Below, one piece after another: positions 17,654-27,906 of a stretch of 64,000 nucleotides of DNA. Location: positions 25,679 through 89,678 of the forward strand of contig CANGBK010000002.1 in NCBI GenBank assembly GCA_947452235.1. Direction: 5' to 3'. Each line of letters starts with the position of its first letter. The stretch's first letter is position 1. Source of the DNA: Micrococcales bacterium. GTDB lineage: Bacteria; Actinomycetota; Actinomycetes; Actinomycetales; Microbacteriaceae. A program made the position numbers and the translations under genes. The notes under the pieces were generated by a model. That model did not search any database. It had not been told where the DNA came from and saw only the letters and a program-made list of their open reading frames with translations.

Positions 17654-18730
17654 TCACTTGCCTTTCAACACGCCATTTACAAGATTCAAAAGCGCTTTAG
17701 AACCATCTGTGACACCTTGAGACTTAGCCTTCTCAGCCATAGCCATCACGCGCTTTGAATCGCTTAGAAGTGGAATCAGAGTCCCTGCAACATAAGCAGC
17801 ATCAAATTTGCTGTCTTCAACCAATAGTGCTCCACCGGCTTCAACCAGGCTCTCAGCATTGAAACGCTGTTCTCCATTACCAACGGGATATGGAACAAGA
17901 ACAGATGGGAGACCAATTGCTGCAAGTTCACAGACTGTTGCGGCACCAGCTCTAGCCACCACGAAATCTGCCGCCGCTAAAGCTAAGTCCATGCGATCAC
18001 AATAGGCAATCCTCGAATATGCACCTTCGTGAATTGGCTCAAGTCCTGCCCTATCGCCAACAATGTGAAGAACCTGGATACCGGCAGCATCTAGCACCTT
18101 GCGGCTAGCCTCAATGGTCTCGTTTATTCGCCTTGCTCCAAGCGAGCCACCGGTTACCACCAGGGTTTTAAGGCTTGGATCAAGACCAAAGTATTTTGCA
18201 CCTTCGAAACGATAATCAGATTTGCTGATTTCTATAATCTCTTTACGAAGCGGCATACCTACGAAGGTTGCTTTAGGAAGCTTAGTGTTTTTGAAAGTAA
18301 TACCGACAGCCGCTGCTGATTTGGCGCCAACTCGGTTTGCATAACCTGGCATGGCATTTGCTTCATGAATAACATAAGGAACTTTCAGTTCTTTAGCAGC
18401 ACGATATGCCGGTGCGCTTGCATAACCACCAAAACCAACAACCACATCGATGTTGTTTGCTGATATGTATTGCTTTACTAGATTTACGCTCTGTTGGAAC
18501 TTAACTGGAAAAGTTAATGCGTAAAGATTTGGCTTTCTAGGCATAGGCAGTCGAGGAACAATAAGAAGCTCATAGCCTCTTTCTGGTACCAATCTCGACT
18601 CGAGGCCTTCGCTGGTTCCTAAGGCCCAAACTTTATTTTCTTTCGAGCTACTAATTATTTCGTCAGCAAGGGCAAGCAGCGGGTTTACGTGACCCGCTGT
18701 TCCTCCGCCAGCTAAAAGATAGTTAGTCAT
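17654..18730 (-). CDS. murG: UDP-GlcNAc:undecaprenyl-pyrophosphoryl-MurNAc-pentapeptide GlcNAc transferase
   Basis: Peripheral membrane glycosyltransferase making lipid II from lipid I. GT-B fold with N-terminal GGGTAGHVNPLLALA, central GGSLGARRINE and donor-site ELAAIGLPSVLVPYP. 358 residues, normal. ATG overlaps the ftsW stop (ATGA), so the two are coupled. Confidence 0.97.
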   Translation of the reverse strand: MTNYLLAGGGTAGHVNPLLALADEIISSSKENKVWALGTSEGLESRLVPERGYELLIVPRLPMPRKPNLYALTFPVKFQQSVNLVKQYISANNIDVVVGFGGYASAPAYRAAKELKVPYVIHEANAMPGYANRVGAKSAAAVGITFKNTKLPKATFVGMPLRKEIIEISKSDYRFEGAKYFGLDPSLKTLVVTGGSLGARRINETIEASRKVLDAAGIQVLHIVGDRAGLEPIHEGAYSRIAYCDRMDLALAAADFVVARAGAATVCELAAIGLPSVLVPYPVGNGEQRFNAESLVEAGGALLVEDSKFDAAYVAGTLIPLLSDSKRVMAMAEKAKSQGVTDGSKALLNLVNGVLKGK

Positions 18731-19995
18731 CGGCTCTTGATTCGACTCGGAACTGCAACAGTATTTCTTTCAAAGGCAAGAACAACACCTAGTGCCATCA
18801 AAACTGCCACCAATGAAGAACCACCTTTAGAAATCAAAGGCAATGGAACACCTAGCACTGGACCTAACCCAACAACAACTGCGATGTTGATATAAGCCTG
18901 CAAGAGAATCCAAACCATGATTCCGATGCTAACAATGTGAACAAAAGGATCTTGGTTCAGGTTTGCGATGCGAAGAATGTATTTTCCTAAAGCAAAGAAC
19001 AAGAAAATAACTGTTATTGCTCCGAGCATTCCCATCTCTTCACCGATGTTTGCAAAGATAAAGTCGTTTTGAATTTCAGGAATCCAACCCCAGTCAAGTT
19101 TTGATTGACCCAAACCGTTACCGGTAACACCACCGAAAGCTAATCCCCAAAAACCGTGCTCGGTCTGCCATCCGAGCCCATCAAGTGAAACGTTACCTGG
19201 ATTAATCCATCGGGTAATGAACTCACCAAAACGTGCTTTACGAGAGTCGCTAATTTGAACCAGAGCAAAACCAAGGACGCCAACTATTCCAACTAATCTC
19301 CACCACCAGTTTCTTGGGAAGCCAATCAAATACAAGATTCCAATTAGAGTCAACACCATAACTAGAGCTGTTCCCATGTCTTTACCGGTGCCAACCACCA
19401 CACCTGCGGTGAGAACGCCCCAACTGATGAATTGAGCTGGCCCGCGTTTGAAATCATCCAACCGGTCTGCAAATGGTGCAAGGTTTGATGCCAACATGAT
19501 GATCATGGTTAGTTTCAAAAACTCAGAAGGCTGCCCTAGCGAAATGTTTCCGATACCAATCCAGTTTGAGTTACCACCGGAAGATCTTCCGATACCTGGA
19601 ACAACAACTAAACATTGCAATCCGAGGAACAACCAAAAACCTCTGCGGCCGAAGTGCTCTATTTGCTCAACGCTTCGATTAGAGATAAAAACCATGAGCA
19701 CCAAACCGATAACTGCCCAAGCGGTTTGAACAATTAAGTCACTGAAAGGATTTCCTGAACTCTTGATAGCGCTAACGTGGCTAGCCGAAAAAACAACAAC
19801 TAAACCAAGTCCTACGATGAACAGAATTAGCATCACCATCAAATAGAACGCACGAGACTGGTGCAAGAAGTAGTTATCGAACCACTGCATAAAACTCTGC
19901 TTAGGATTCATAAAGAAAGACTTGGCTTTGGTTTGTTTAGGTGCAACATTCCTATTTCTAGAAACCCGACTTACATTCTTTTCTCTGGTGACCAT
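18727..19995 (-). CDS. ftsW: SEDS peptidoglycan glycosyltransferase FtsW
   Basis: Polytopic membrane enzyme that polymerises septal lipid II together with FtsI. About ten hydrophobic segments follow a ~45-residue basic N-terminus; the family motif with GLGPVLGVPLPLISKGGSSL is near the C-terminus (~375-395). 422 residues. The ATG overlaps the murD stop by one base (TAATG). Position between murD and murG identifies it as ftsW rather than rodA. Confidence 0.96.
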   Translation of the reverse strand: MVTREKNVSRVSRNRNVAPKQTKAKSFFMNPKQSFMQWFDNYFLHQSRAFYLMVMLILFIVGLGLVVVFSASHVSAIKSSGNPFSDLIVQTAWAVIGLVLMVFISNRSVEQIEHFGRRGFWLFLGLQCLVVVPGIGRSSGGNSNWIGIGNISLGQPSEFLKLTMIIMLASNLAPFADRLDDFKRGPAQFISWGVLTAGVVVGTGKDMGTALVMVLTLIGILYLIGFPRNWWWRLVGIVGVLGFALVQISDSRKARFGEFITRWINPGNVSLDGLGWQTEHGFWGLAFGGVTGNGLGQSKLDWGWIPEIQNDFIFANIGEEMGMLGAITVIFLFFALGKYILRIANLNQDPFVHIVSIGIMVWILLQAYINIAVVVGLGPVLGVPLPLISKGGSSLVAVLMALGVVLAFERNTVAVPSRIKSR

Positions 19996-21449
19996 TACTC
20001 TCGCCCTTCTAAAACAGCTCTCGCAAAAGCATTGCCTCTATCGGCATAATCTTGAAATTGGTCCATCGATGCAGCAGCCGGGGCCAACAAAACAACATCG
20101 CCTGAACTAGCCTTTGCCCTTGCAAAAGCGATGACCTCAGACATAACCAATTCAGGTTTGGTATCTATTTCGATAACTTCACAATCAGGGGCATATTGAG
20201 CTAAAGCATCTAGCACGCTCTGACGCTCAACACCAATAACTAAAGCGGCTTTTAGTTTGGTTGCATGCTTTTGAACCAAAGGCGAAATGTCAACGCCTTT
20301 GAGTAATCCCCCAACAATCCAAATCACCGAATCAAAGCTTGCAAGAGCAGCATCGGCAGCATGCGGGTTTGTCGCCTTAGAGTCATCGACCCAGCGAATA
20401 CCTTCAGCATCTAAAACAAGTTCAATGCGATGAGCATCTAGTTTAAAAACCTGCAGTGCTTTACGAATCTCTTCTGGCTGAACACCAGCTCCTCTAGCGA
20501 TAGCAGAAGCTGCAGCCACGTTCGCTAAGAGATGTGGACTAATCACCGGGATGTTATGAAGATCAGAAATGGTTGCAATCTCATCGGCAACATCAGCCTT
20601 ATCCACGTATGCCCTATCGACCAGAATGTCTTCAACCCAGCCAATTTCATTAGGTGTTGGAGTCATGACAGTAAATCCAACAGCCTGAGCAGATTCAGTA
20701 TTGGTGGATTGCGCTAAAAGCTCTGAGGTTTTGGAATCTAGCGAGTTATAAATGCAGGCAACTTTAGTGTTGTTATAAATCTTGCCTTTATCAGAAGCGT
20801 ACTTATCCAGTGAACCGTGCCAGTCAAGGTGGTCATCGGCTATGTTCAACACAGCGCTAACTAAAGGCTCCATGTGTTGAATGTAATGAAGCTGAAAGCT
20901 ACTTAGCTCAACTACCAGCGCTTCAAACTCAGCTGGATGTCTTATGGCATCGAGAATTGGAACACCGATATTTCCACAAGCACTTGCTCTAACCCCTGCA
21001 GCTAATAGCATGCCCTCAACCAGTTGAGTCACCGTCGTTTTACCGTTGGTACCCGTAATACAAATCCACTCTGCAGCTTTTGCGAATTTATCTCTAACTC
21101 GCCAAGCAAGATCAATGTCAGTCCAGATTGCGATCTCTTTGCCTCTAGCGTGAACTAAAAGTTCATTGGAGGGCCTAATTCCAGGTGAAGTAATCAGGAC
21201 ATCTGGTTCAAAAGAATCCACTCTGGCTTTGTTTTCTTCAAGTGAATTTCCAATAAAGCTTTGAACTTCTAAAACATCTAAAACGTTAACTAAATCTGTT
21301 TCAGCTTTATCTGCGATGACAATAACTTTCGCGCCAAGTTCAACTAACGTGTCTGCAACAGAAAAACCAGATACACCTAGACCAAAAACTACGACTTTAG
21401 TGTTGGACCAATCAGAGTGCCAACTATTTAGAGAATCCAACTTGCTCAT
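19995..21449 (-). CDS. murD: UDP-N-acetylmuramoyl-L-alanine-D-glutamate ligase
   Basis: Adds D-glutamate to UDP-MurNAc-L-Ala. Motifs: VFGLGVSGFSVA (N-terminal nucleotide fold), ITGTNGKTTVTQL (ATP loop), NIADDHLDWHGS, and WVDDSKATNPHAA. I choose ATG 21449 (MSKLDSL) over the track's 21470 because it overlaps the mraY stop as ATGA, matching other junctions in the operon; the protein is then 484 residues. Confidence 0.97.
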   Translation of the reverse strand: MSKLDSLNSWHSDWSNTKVVVFGLGVSGFSVADTLVELGAKVIVIADKAETDLVNVLDVLEVQSFIGNSLEENKARVDSFEPDVLITSPGIRPSNELLVHARGKEIAIWTDIDLAWRVRDKFAKAAEWICITGTNGKTTVTQLVEGMLLAAGVRASACGNIGVPILDAIRHPAEFEALVVELSSFQLHYIQHMEPLVSAVLNIADDHLDWHGSLDKYASDKGKIYNNTKVACIYNSLDSKTSELLAQSTNTESAQAVGFTVMTPTPNEIGWVEDILVDRAYVDKADVADEIATISDLHNIPVISPHLLANVAAASAIARGAGVQPEEIRKALQVFKLDAHRIELVLDAEGIRWVDDSKATNPHAADAALASFDSVIWIVGGLLKGVDISPLVQKHATKLKAALVIGVERQSVLDALAQYAPDCEVIEIDTKPELVMSEVIAFARAKASSGDVVLLAPAAASMDQFQDYADRGNAFARAVLEGRE

Positions 21450-22576
21450 GCCACTGAACCATAAATCCACTCAACATAGAACAAGCCGATACCAGCAAGA
21501 ACCAACAGACCACAGATGATCCAGAACCGAACAACAACCGTGACTTCGTTCCAGCCCTTTTCTTCAAAGTGGTGATGCAGTGGACTCATCAAAATAATTC
21601 TTCGACCGGTTCCAGTAGCCAGTCTGGTCGCTTTGAAAACTACACGCTGAAGAATAACTGAACCGGCTTCAATCGCGAAAAGGCCACCAACAAGAAGCAA
21701 CAGAACTTCAGTTTGAGAAAGGATAGCTAATCCAGCTAGCGCTCCACCTAAACCAAGCGAGCCACTATCCCCCATAAAGATCTGTGCTGGGTTGGTGTTA
21801 AACCAAAGGAAGCCAATAAGAGCTCCAACGATTGCTGCCGCTATGACAGCAAGGTCAAGTGGATCCCTGGTGTTGTAACAGTTAGGTGCGATGTTGGTTA
21901 GATCACAAGCCTGATTGAATTTCCAGAAGCCAATCACCGCAAAAGCTCCTATAGACATAATCAAAGAGCCGGTTGCTAAACCATCAAGACCATCGGTTAG
22001 GTTCACACCGTTAGAAGCGCTGGTAACAAGCAGGAATATCCAAATCAAGAATGCTCCAAAACCTATCCAGATTCCAACCTGTCCCCAGGTACTAGGAGCA
22101 ATCTTGAGAAGGTCAAAGCCTGTGTCACGGAAAATAGAAACCTCAGTTGATGCTGGAGTTAGACCTGCCCCATCAGTATTGGAAATTGCTGCTACGGCAA
22201 ACACAGCTGCAACAACAACCTGACCAATGATTTTGAAAATGCCAGATAGACCTGCGCTGTTTTGTTTTCTAACTTTCAGGAAGTCATCCAGAAAACCAAC
22301 CAGACCAAGACCAACCATCATGAACATCACTAATAGTGCCGAGAATGTTGGAATTTCCCCGTTGAAGCCTTTACCGAGAAAATATGCGGCAATAGCACTC
22401 AAGATAATCGCAATTCCACCGCTTGAAGGTGTTCCACGTTTCGTTAGGTGAGAGTTAGGGCCATCAACACGAATAACCTGACCCCAACCAAGTTTCTTGA
22501 AGAACCAAATCTGCATTGGGGTTAGCACCAAAACTAAAACAAGGCCCAAGAAACCAGCCAAAAGTAAAGCTCTCAT
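21446..22576 (-). CDS. mraY: phospho-N-acetylmuramoyl-pentapeptide transferase
   Basis: Integral membrane enzyme forming lipid I on undecaprenyl phosphate. About ten transmembrane segments; conserved cytoplasmic motifs SGGIAI, GFLDDFLKV (catalytic aspartates), NLTDGLDGLA, FMGDSGSL and MSPLHHHFE all present. 376 residues, normal. ATG overlaps the murF stop (ATGA). Confidence 0.98.
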   Translation of the reverse strand: MRALLLAGFLGLVLVLVLTPMQIWFFKKLGWGQVIRVDGPNSHLTKRGTPSSGGIAIILSAIAAYFLGKGFNGEIPTFSALLVMFMMVGLGLVGFLDDFLKVRKQNSAGLSGIFKIIGQVVVAAVFAVAAISNTDGAGLTPASTEVSIFRDTGFDLLKIAPSTWGQVGIWIGFGAFLIWIFLLVTSASNGVNLTDGLDGLATGSLIMSIGAFAVIGFWKFNQACDLTNIAPNCYNTRDPLDLAVIAAAIVGALIGFLWFNTNPAQIFMGDSGSLGLGGALAGLAILSQTEVLLLLVGGLFAIEAGSVILQRVVFKATRLATGTGRRIILMSPLHHHFEEKGWNEVTVVVRFWIICGLLVLAGIGLFYVEWIYGSVA

Positions 22577-23973
22577 GCATTCACCTCCAAAAGGTCATCG
22601 CCTAGATATCTCAATTTCGCCGACTTGGATGATTTCACCAAGACAATCTCATTACTGGTAAGCATTTCACGGAGATAGGCCAAGGCTTGGGAGATTTCAT
22701 CGAAATACTTTGATTCCCCATCCCATGAGCCTTCCTGACTAGCACCCATGTGAACAAGTTTCGCCCCAGAACCAACGACAACTAACTGATCTATGTTTAG
22801 TCGAACAATCAATCGCCCTATTGAATCATGCTCTTGAGCCGAGAACTCCCCTAGCTCAGCCATCTCACCGATAACTGCAACCGTTGGACGTCCTGTTTGA
22901 CGACCCAAATCCGCCAAAGTAATCAGTGCGGCCTTGGTGGAATCCGGTGAAGCGTTATAAGCATCATTGATTATGGTCAGACCATCAGGACGGTTGTGAA
23001 GTTCCATACGCCAACGTTCGGCTAGCTTCATGTCTTCCAAAGCTCTAATGCTCTTTGCGGAATCAAGTCCTAAAACATCTGCAACAGCCAAGGTAGCAAG
23101 TGCGTTATAAACGTGGTGTTCACCAAGAATCTGAAGATTCACAACCTCACTGGTTGCATCTGATCTGGTCAGCGTAAAACTAGTACCTGAAATAGTTGGT
23201 TTAATTTCCGTTGCTCGATAATCAGCTGGTGAACCAACTGCAAAGGTCTTAATCTTTGCCTTGGTCAAACTTGCCATGTTGATAACTCTTGGATCATCAG
23301 CATTCAAAATTGCAAAATCATTCGAACTCAGTTCTTCAACTAGCTCAGCTTTGATTCTCTCTGTTGTTTCTATCCCACCGAACTCACCAGCGTGCGCTAA
23401 ACCAACTTTTAGTTCGATAGCGATATCTGGTCGACACATTCTGGTTAGATAGCTGATGCTGCCTAAACCATCAGCCCCAAGTTCAACAACTAAGTATTTT
23501 GTTTGCTCATCAACTTTGAGCATCGAGTATGGAGCCCCAACCTCGTTATTGAAAGACTCTTCCGGGGCGACCGTGTTGCCAAACTGGCTTAGAACATTTC
23601 GCAACATGTTTTTAGTTGTGGTCTTACCATTCGATCCGGTTACCCCAACAACAACTAACTGGCCTTTAGATTTGACTTCGGCAACAACAAACGCGGCTAG
23701 TAATCCAAGTGCTGCAACAACATTTTCAACAACAATCTGAGCTATCCCCGATTCAACTCGGTGCTCAACAACAGCACATACTGCCCCTGAATCAAAAGCC
23801 GCATCAACAAAGAGATGACCATCGGTAACTTCTCCCGGTTTTGCAAAGAACAAACCACCAGCTTTAATCAATCTTGAATCGGTTTCAACGCTAGAGGTAA
23901 TGCTTAGCGATCCCTCACCGTAAAGGTCACCACCAATAATTTTGGCAATCTCATCCAAACTCAAGCGAATCAT
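22573..23973 (-). CDS. murF: UDP-N-acetylmuramoyl-tripeptide-D-alanyl-D-alanine ligase
   Basis: Attaches D-Ala-D-Ala to complete the murein pentapeptide precursor. ATP loop GVTGSNGKTTTKNML, EESFNNEVGAPYS, and the late INDAYNASPDSTKAAL motif are diagnostic. 466 residues. Start ATG overlaps the murE stop (TGATG). Confidence 0.97.
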   Translation of the reverse strand: MIRLSLDEIAKIIGGDLYGEGSLSITSSVETDSRLIKAGGLFFAKPGEVTDGHLFVDAAFDSGAVCAVVEHRVESGIAQIVVENVVAALGLLAAFVVAEVKSKGQLVVVGVTGSNGKTTTKNMLRNVLSQFGNTVAPEESFNNEVGAPYSMLKVDEQTKYLVVELGADGLGSISYLTRMCRPDIAIELKVGLAHAGEFGGIETTERIKAELVEELSSNDFAILNADDPRVINMASLTKAKIKTFAVGSPADYRATEIKPTISGTSFTLTRSDATSEVVNLQILGEHHVYNALATLAVADVLGLDSAKSIRALEDMKLAERWRMELHNRPDGLTIINDAYNASPDSTKAALITLADLGRQTGRPTVAVIGEMAELGEFSAQEHDSIGRLIVRLNIDQLVVVGSGAKLVHMGASQEGSWDGESKYFDEISQALAYLREMLTSNEIVLVKSSKSAKLRYLGDDLLEVNA

Positions 23974-25511
23974 CAGTAACCTGCTTCTTTCAAAGCAGCT
24001 CTAGCTTCAGCTCTTGCTGAGTATGGAGTCCTAACGCCTTCAATGTCTCGGTAGTCCTGATGACCTGGACCTGCCCACAGAATCGCATCTCCTGGTTTAA
24101 CAAGTGAAACCGCTAAACGAATTGCAGCTTCAGGTGGTGAAACTTCGTGAATCTCAAGTTCAGGTCTGAAATCTCTAGCTGATTCAACAAGAGTTTTTCT
24201 AATTGAGGCTGGATTCTCAAATCTTGGGTGGTGATCAGTAATAACCAAAATGTCACAACCGGCTGCAGCAACTCTTGCCATCTCAGGTCGTTTACTTGCA
24301 TCACGGTCACCATCAGCACCGAAGAGCATAAGCACTTTACCCTTGGTTACTTTTCTAACAGCAGCTAACGTGTTTAGGAAAGCATCTGGTGAATGACCAA
24401 AATCAACGTAGACGCTTGGTGCACCCTCTGGTGAAACTAGTTCAGTTCGACCTGGTAAGTAGGCTTCAATGCCGTTGCTAAGAGCCTTCTTGATAACTTC
24501 AAATTCGTAGCCAGCTTCAACTGCCATTGCGATAGCTAACCCTGCATCTAAAGCCATGTGCGCGCCAAGTAACGGAACACTACTGACTAGCTTTTGACCA
24601 TCAGGACCTACTAGTTCAAACTCGGTTCGACCTGGAACTTCGTGAGTTACCAGAACTTTCCAATCTGCATCGATTCCAGGTTTACTACTGATAGTAACAA
24701 CTGGAATCTCACTGAGTTCAACGACTCTTTGGCCATACTCGGTATCTAAACAAACAACACCTCTATCGGCCATTGCTTTAGTGAATAGCTTTGCTTTAGC
24801 TTTTAGATACTCTTCAAAGCCTGCATAATCGTCGAAGTGATCGTGGGTCAGGTTAGTGAAGCCAACAACATCAAAATGTAAACCATCAACTCTTAGTTGA
24901 GTTAGTGCTTGAGCTGAAACTTCGATGGCAACATCTGTAACACCTTTTTCACGCATCCTTGCAATAAGGGCATGCATTTCAGTTGATTCGGGTGTAGTTA
25001 GACGGCTAACAATAACTTCACCAGCAATGTGTCTTTCAGCCGTTGAGGTAAGGCCGGTAACTCTGCCTAGCTGTCTAAGGATTCCTTCAAGTAGGTAAGA
25101 AGTTGAAGTCTTACCGTTTGTTCCAGTAGTTCCAAAAAGTAAAGGCATGTTGCCAGGAGTATTTGCATAAACAAAAGCAGCCAGAGCACCTAGGCGTTTT
25201 CTAGGTTCTTCTAGAAGTGCAACAGGAACATCAACCTCACCAATGATATCTTTCCCAGCTTGGTCTGTAATAACAGCAACAGCACCTTGTTCCAACGCCT
25301 TGGCTAGGTAGTTAGCTCCGTGAGTTTTCAAACCAGGCATCGCAACAAAGAGATCTCCAGCTCGAAGATCGCCTGTGTTCATGCTGATACCAGTTAGTGC
25401 TGCATCCTTTGTGGTTCCAGTTAAATCAAAATGTTTGACCAACTCTTGAAAAGAAACTGGCTTGACCTGATCTGGTCTCAAAATAGGCGGAATAGATTGT
25501 TTGATTTCCAT
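23973..25511 (-). CDS. murE: UDP-N-acetylmuramoyl-tripeptide synthetase MurE
   Basis: Adds the third residue (diaminopimelate, lysine or ornithine depending on species) to UDP-MurNAc-L-Ala-D-Glu. ATP loop GTTGTNGKTSTSYLLEG; carbamylated-lysine region and FGHSPDAF/GADGDRDASKRPEM near the C-terminus. The DNPR box that marks diaminopimelate enzymes reads DHHPRFENP here, so the amino acid is uncertain; Microbacteriaceae often use other diamino acids. The track begins at GTG 25520; ATG 25511 has better AGGTGG spacing and is preferred. About 512 residues. Confidence 0.94.
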   Translation of the reverse strand: MEIKQSIPPILRPDQVKPVSFQELVKHFDLTGTTKDAALTGISMNTGDLRAGDLFVAMPGLKTHGANYLAKALEQGAVAVITDQAGKDIIGEVDVPVALLEEPRKRLGALAAFVYANTPGNMPLLFGTTGTNGKTSTSYLLEGILRQLGRVTGLTSTAERHIAGEVIVSRLTTPESTEMHALIARMREKGVTDVAIEVSAQALTQLRVDGLHFDVVGFTNLTHDHFDDYAGFEEYLKAKAKLFTKAMADRGVVCLDTEYGQRVVELSEIPVVTISSKPGIDADWKVLVTHEVPGRTEFELVGPDGQKLVSSVPLLGAHMALDAGLAIAMAVEAGYEFEVIKKALSNGIEAYLPGRTELVSPEGAPSVYVDFGHSPDAFLNTLAAVRKVTKGKVLMLFGADGDRDASKRPEMARVAAAGCDILVITDHHPRFENPASIRKTLVESARDFRPELEIHEVSPPEAAIRLAVSLVKPGDAILWAGPGHQDYRDIEGVRTPYSARAEARAALKEAGY

Positions 25512-25513
25512 GA

Positions 25514-27262
25514 CTACCACCTCACCGGAATATAGGTTGATTTAGTAGTTGCCGGTGGAATCGCATGAGTCTTCAGAACTTGTTTCATAACCGATACGAA
25601 GCCCGGTGTTGCACCTAAAGAGTTGCTAACCGTTCTTGACTTGTATGCGGTAACTGCAACCACATACTTAGGATCTTCAGCTGGTGCAATACCTACGAAA
25701 GATACCGCGTGCAAACGACCATAGCCACGACCTTCAGCAATCTGAGCGGTTCCAGTCTTACCTGCAACTCGGTAACCAAAGATTCGTGCAGTCTTACCAA
25801 TCGGACCTTTTTCAACAACTTTTTCAAGCATGTCCATGGTTTGTTTAGCTGAAGATTCACTAATAACTCGAACAGGATCTGGAACAGAAGTTCTGCTTAT
25901 ATTTCCATTCTTGTCACGACAGCCATCGACCAACACTGGTGACTTGCGAACACCCTTATTGGCAATGGTTTGGTAAATCATTGCGGTTTGGATTGGGGTT
26001 AGGGAAACAGCTTGACCGAACATAACAGTTTCGTTGGACATTCTGTCCCAGTTTGTGTAGTTGGTTAGCACTCCAGAAGATTCACCTTCAAAGTTCACGC
26101 CAGTTTTAGAACCCATACCAAATTTCTGCATGTATGCGTATCTAGTTGCAGAATCAACCTTGCCGGCAATCTGCACGATACCGGTGTTCGATGATTCAAC
26201 CAAAACGCCAGTCAAAGTTAGTTTCCAAGGACCGTGAATTTCGGAGTCATTGATGTATTGACCCCAAGGCATACGTAACTTATCTGGAGCTATCACGTGC
26301 GAAGTTGGTGAAGCCTTGCCAACGTCTATAGCTGTTGCCGCAGCAACCGTTTTCAGAATTGACCCAGGTTCAAAAGCGGCTTGAAAAATTCGTGAGTGTC
26401 TATTTTGAGGCGCAACTCCACCTGGGTTATTTGGATCAACTGAAGGAGCTTCCGCTGCCGCCAGGATACGACCAGTCTTAACTTCAATAACTATGGCGCT
26501 TGCCCAGTCAGCTTTCAATCTTCTAACTGTTGCGGCTACTTCTTGCTGAGCGGCGTACTGCAAATCTGAATCAATTGTTAGAACAACATCTGAACCATTC
26601 TTCACCTGAGTGATGGTTTGAATCGAAGAAGGAATCTTGATCCAGTCAGCACCTTGAACATAAGACTCTTTGCCATCAACACCTGCAAGGCAGGCATTCA
26701 TGGTTCTTTCGATACCAGCCAGTGGAGTTCCATCGGAACCTACGAAACCTAGCAGATTACCGGCAACAGCTCCTTGCGAATACAAACGTGATTGTTGAGG
26801 GTCAAAATACAACCAAGGAATGTCTAGGTTGTGTAACGCGATGTATGTGGAGGCGCCAACATTTTTCTTCAAGTTTGCATAACGACCAACCCCGGTCATT
26901 TTTCCAAGCACACTATCCAAAGGTAGCTTCAACATATCTGCAAGCTTTTGAGCGATCTGCTCTTTACTGAAAGCCACCTGTTGGTTGCCAATGGTCAAGA
27001 CAACGGGACCTACGTTAACGGGGTCGATGTTTACATCCCAGGTAGTAACTTCAGATGCAAGAATGTTTCCTTGGCTGTCTACGATGTTTCCACGAATGGC
27101 TTTAACATCGACAGTCTTATTTAGGTAACTATTAGCCTCGTCTTTGTAGTGCTGAGCATTGACTATTTGAAAGTTTCCGAGCATAAAAACGAATAGGCCA
27201 ATGACGACAAGAATGGCTCGGTTGAACTTTCTCTGCCTTCCGCCAATGTCATCGTTTTGCAC
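25514..27262 (-). CDS. ftsI: septal peptidoglycan transpeptidase FtsI (class B PBP)
   Basis: Membrane-anchored D,D-transpeptidase crosslinking septal murein. N-terminal transmembrane segment (AILVVIGLFVFMLGNFQIV, ~16-34), dimerisation domain, then the penicillin-binding domain with SxxK in FEPGSILK (Ser ~301), SSN around 357, and KTGTAQ (~504). 582 residues. Begins at GTG after AGGGG at six bases. It lies 20 bp after the ftsL-like gene. Confidence 0.96.
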   Translation of the reverse strand: MQNDDIGGRQRKFNRAILVVIGLFVFMLGNFQIVNAQHYKDEANSYLNKTVDVKAIRGNIVDSQGNILASEVTTWDVNIDPVNVGPVVLTIGNQQVAFSKEQIAQKLADMLKLPLDSVLGKMTGVGRYANLKKNVGASTYIALHNLDIPWLYFDPQQSRLYSQGAVAGNLLGFVGSDGTPLAGIERTMNACLAGVDGKESYVQGADWIKIPSSIQTITQVKNGSDVVLTIDSDLQYAAQQEVAATVRRLKADWASAIVIEVKTGRILAAAEAPSVDPNNPGGVAPQNRHSRIFQAAFEPGSILKTVAAATAIDVGKASPTSHVIAPDKLRMPWGQYINDSEIHGPWKLTLTGVLVESSNTGIVQIAGKVDSATRYAYMQKFGMGSKTGVNFEGESSGVLTNYTNWDRMSNETVMFGQAVSLTPIQTAMIYQTIANKGVRKSPVLVDGCRDKNGNISRTSVPDPVRVISESSAKQTMDMLEKVVEKGPIGKTARIFGYRVAGKTGTAQIAEGRGYGRLHAVSFVGIAPAEDPKYVVAVTAYKSRTVSNSLGATPGFVSVMKQVLKTHAIPPATTKSTYIPVRW

Positions 27263-27282
27263 AACGTGCCCCTACCTAGTTT

Positions 27283-27906
27283 TTAGTGTGTCGGTGATGC
27301 TGGGATTACAGCACTAGGCAAAACTACTTTGGCAACTGAAGGATTAGTGCTCTTGACACTCGAAGAAGTGGTTTTCGTTACAGTTGGCAGGTTCATGTGA
27401 GTACTTGAGCCCTTGGTTGGCTTGCTCTTAGCGATCATCACTGAGTTTGCAATTAGATTGTTTGAAACTGAAGTTGAGGTGCTTAGTGAGGCTGGAACAG
27501 CATTACCTAGAACCTTTGCAGTTGCTACCTTCAGGAATACAGGGTTTGAGTTCACGATCATGCCTAGGTTTCTAGCGCTAGTTGCTAAGTTCTGCGGTGA
27601 GCGTAGTGAGTCAACCTGTTGCTGCAAAACCTGGGTTTGGGTGGCTATGGCTTCGCTTTCGTGCTTTAGCTGCGAAATCTGGTAAATCGAAGTGTCGCAT
27701 AGGCTTCCAACAATTGCTGAAGTAATCCAAACACCAAGAATTCCAACTAGTGCCTTACGAGCTAGTGCTCTAACTGCAACATTGCGTGTAGCTGACTGGA
27801 TATTCCGAGACGTGGCAGCACTTCGAACTGGGCTCTGAACCGCTCTTAGGTGTCTTCTAGGTGCGACAACTGGTCTAATCGCTGGTTGTACTGAATAAGC
27901 GCTCAT
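27283..27906 (-). CDS. FtsL-like divisome protein
   Basis: No strong full-length signature, but the position between rsmH and ftsI and the architecture fit FtsL: basic N-terminus (~1-48), one membrane segment (ALVGILGVWITSAIVGSL, ~51-68), a short extracytoplasmic coiled coil (ISQLKHESEAIATQTQVLQQQVDSL), then ARNLGMIVNSNPVFLKV, the leucine-containing element seen in FtsL/DivIC-type proteins. A Ser/Thr/Val-rich low-complexity tail follows (~140-207), longer than usual. ATG overlaps the rsmH stop (ATGA). Confidence 0.8.
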   Translation of the reverse strand: MSAYSVQPAIRPVVAPRRHLRAVQSPVRSAATSRNIQSATRNVAVRALARKALVGILGVWITSAIVGSLCDTSIYQISQLKHESEAIATQTQVLQQQVDSLRSPQNLATSARNLGMIVNSNPVFLKVATAKVLGNAVPASLSTSTSVSNNLIANSVMIAKSKPTKGSSTHMNLPTVTKTTSSSVKSTNPSVAKVVLPSAVIPASPTH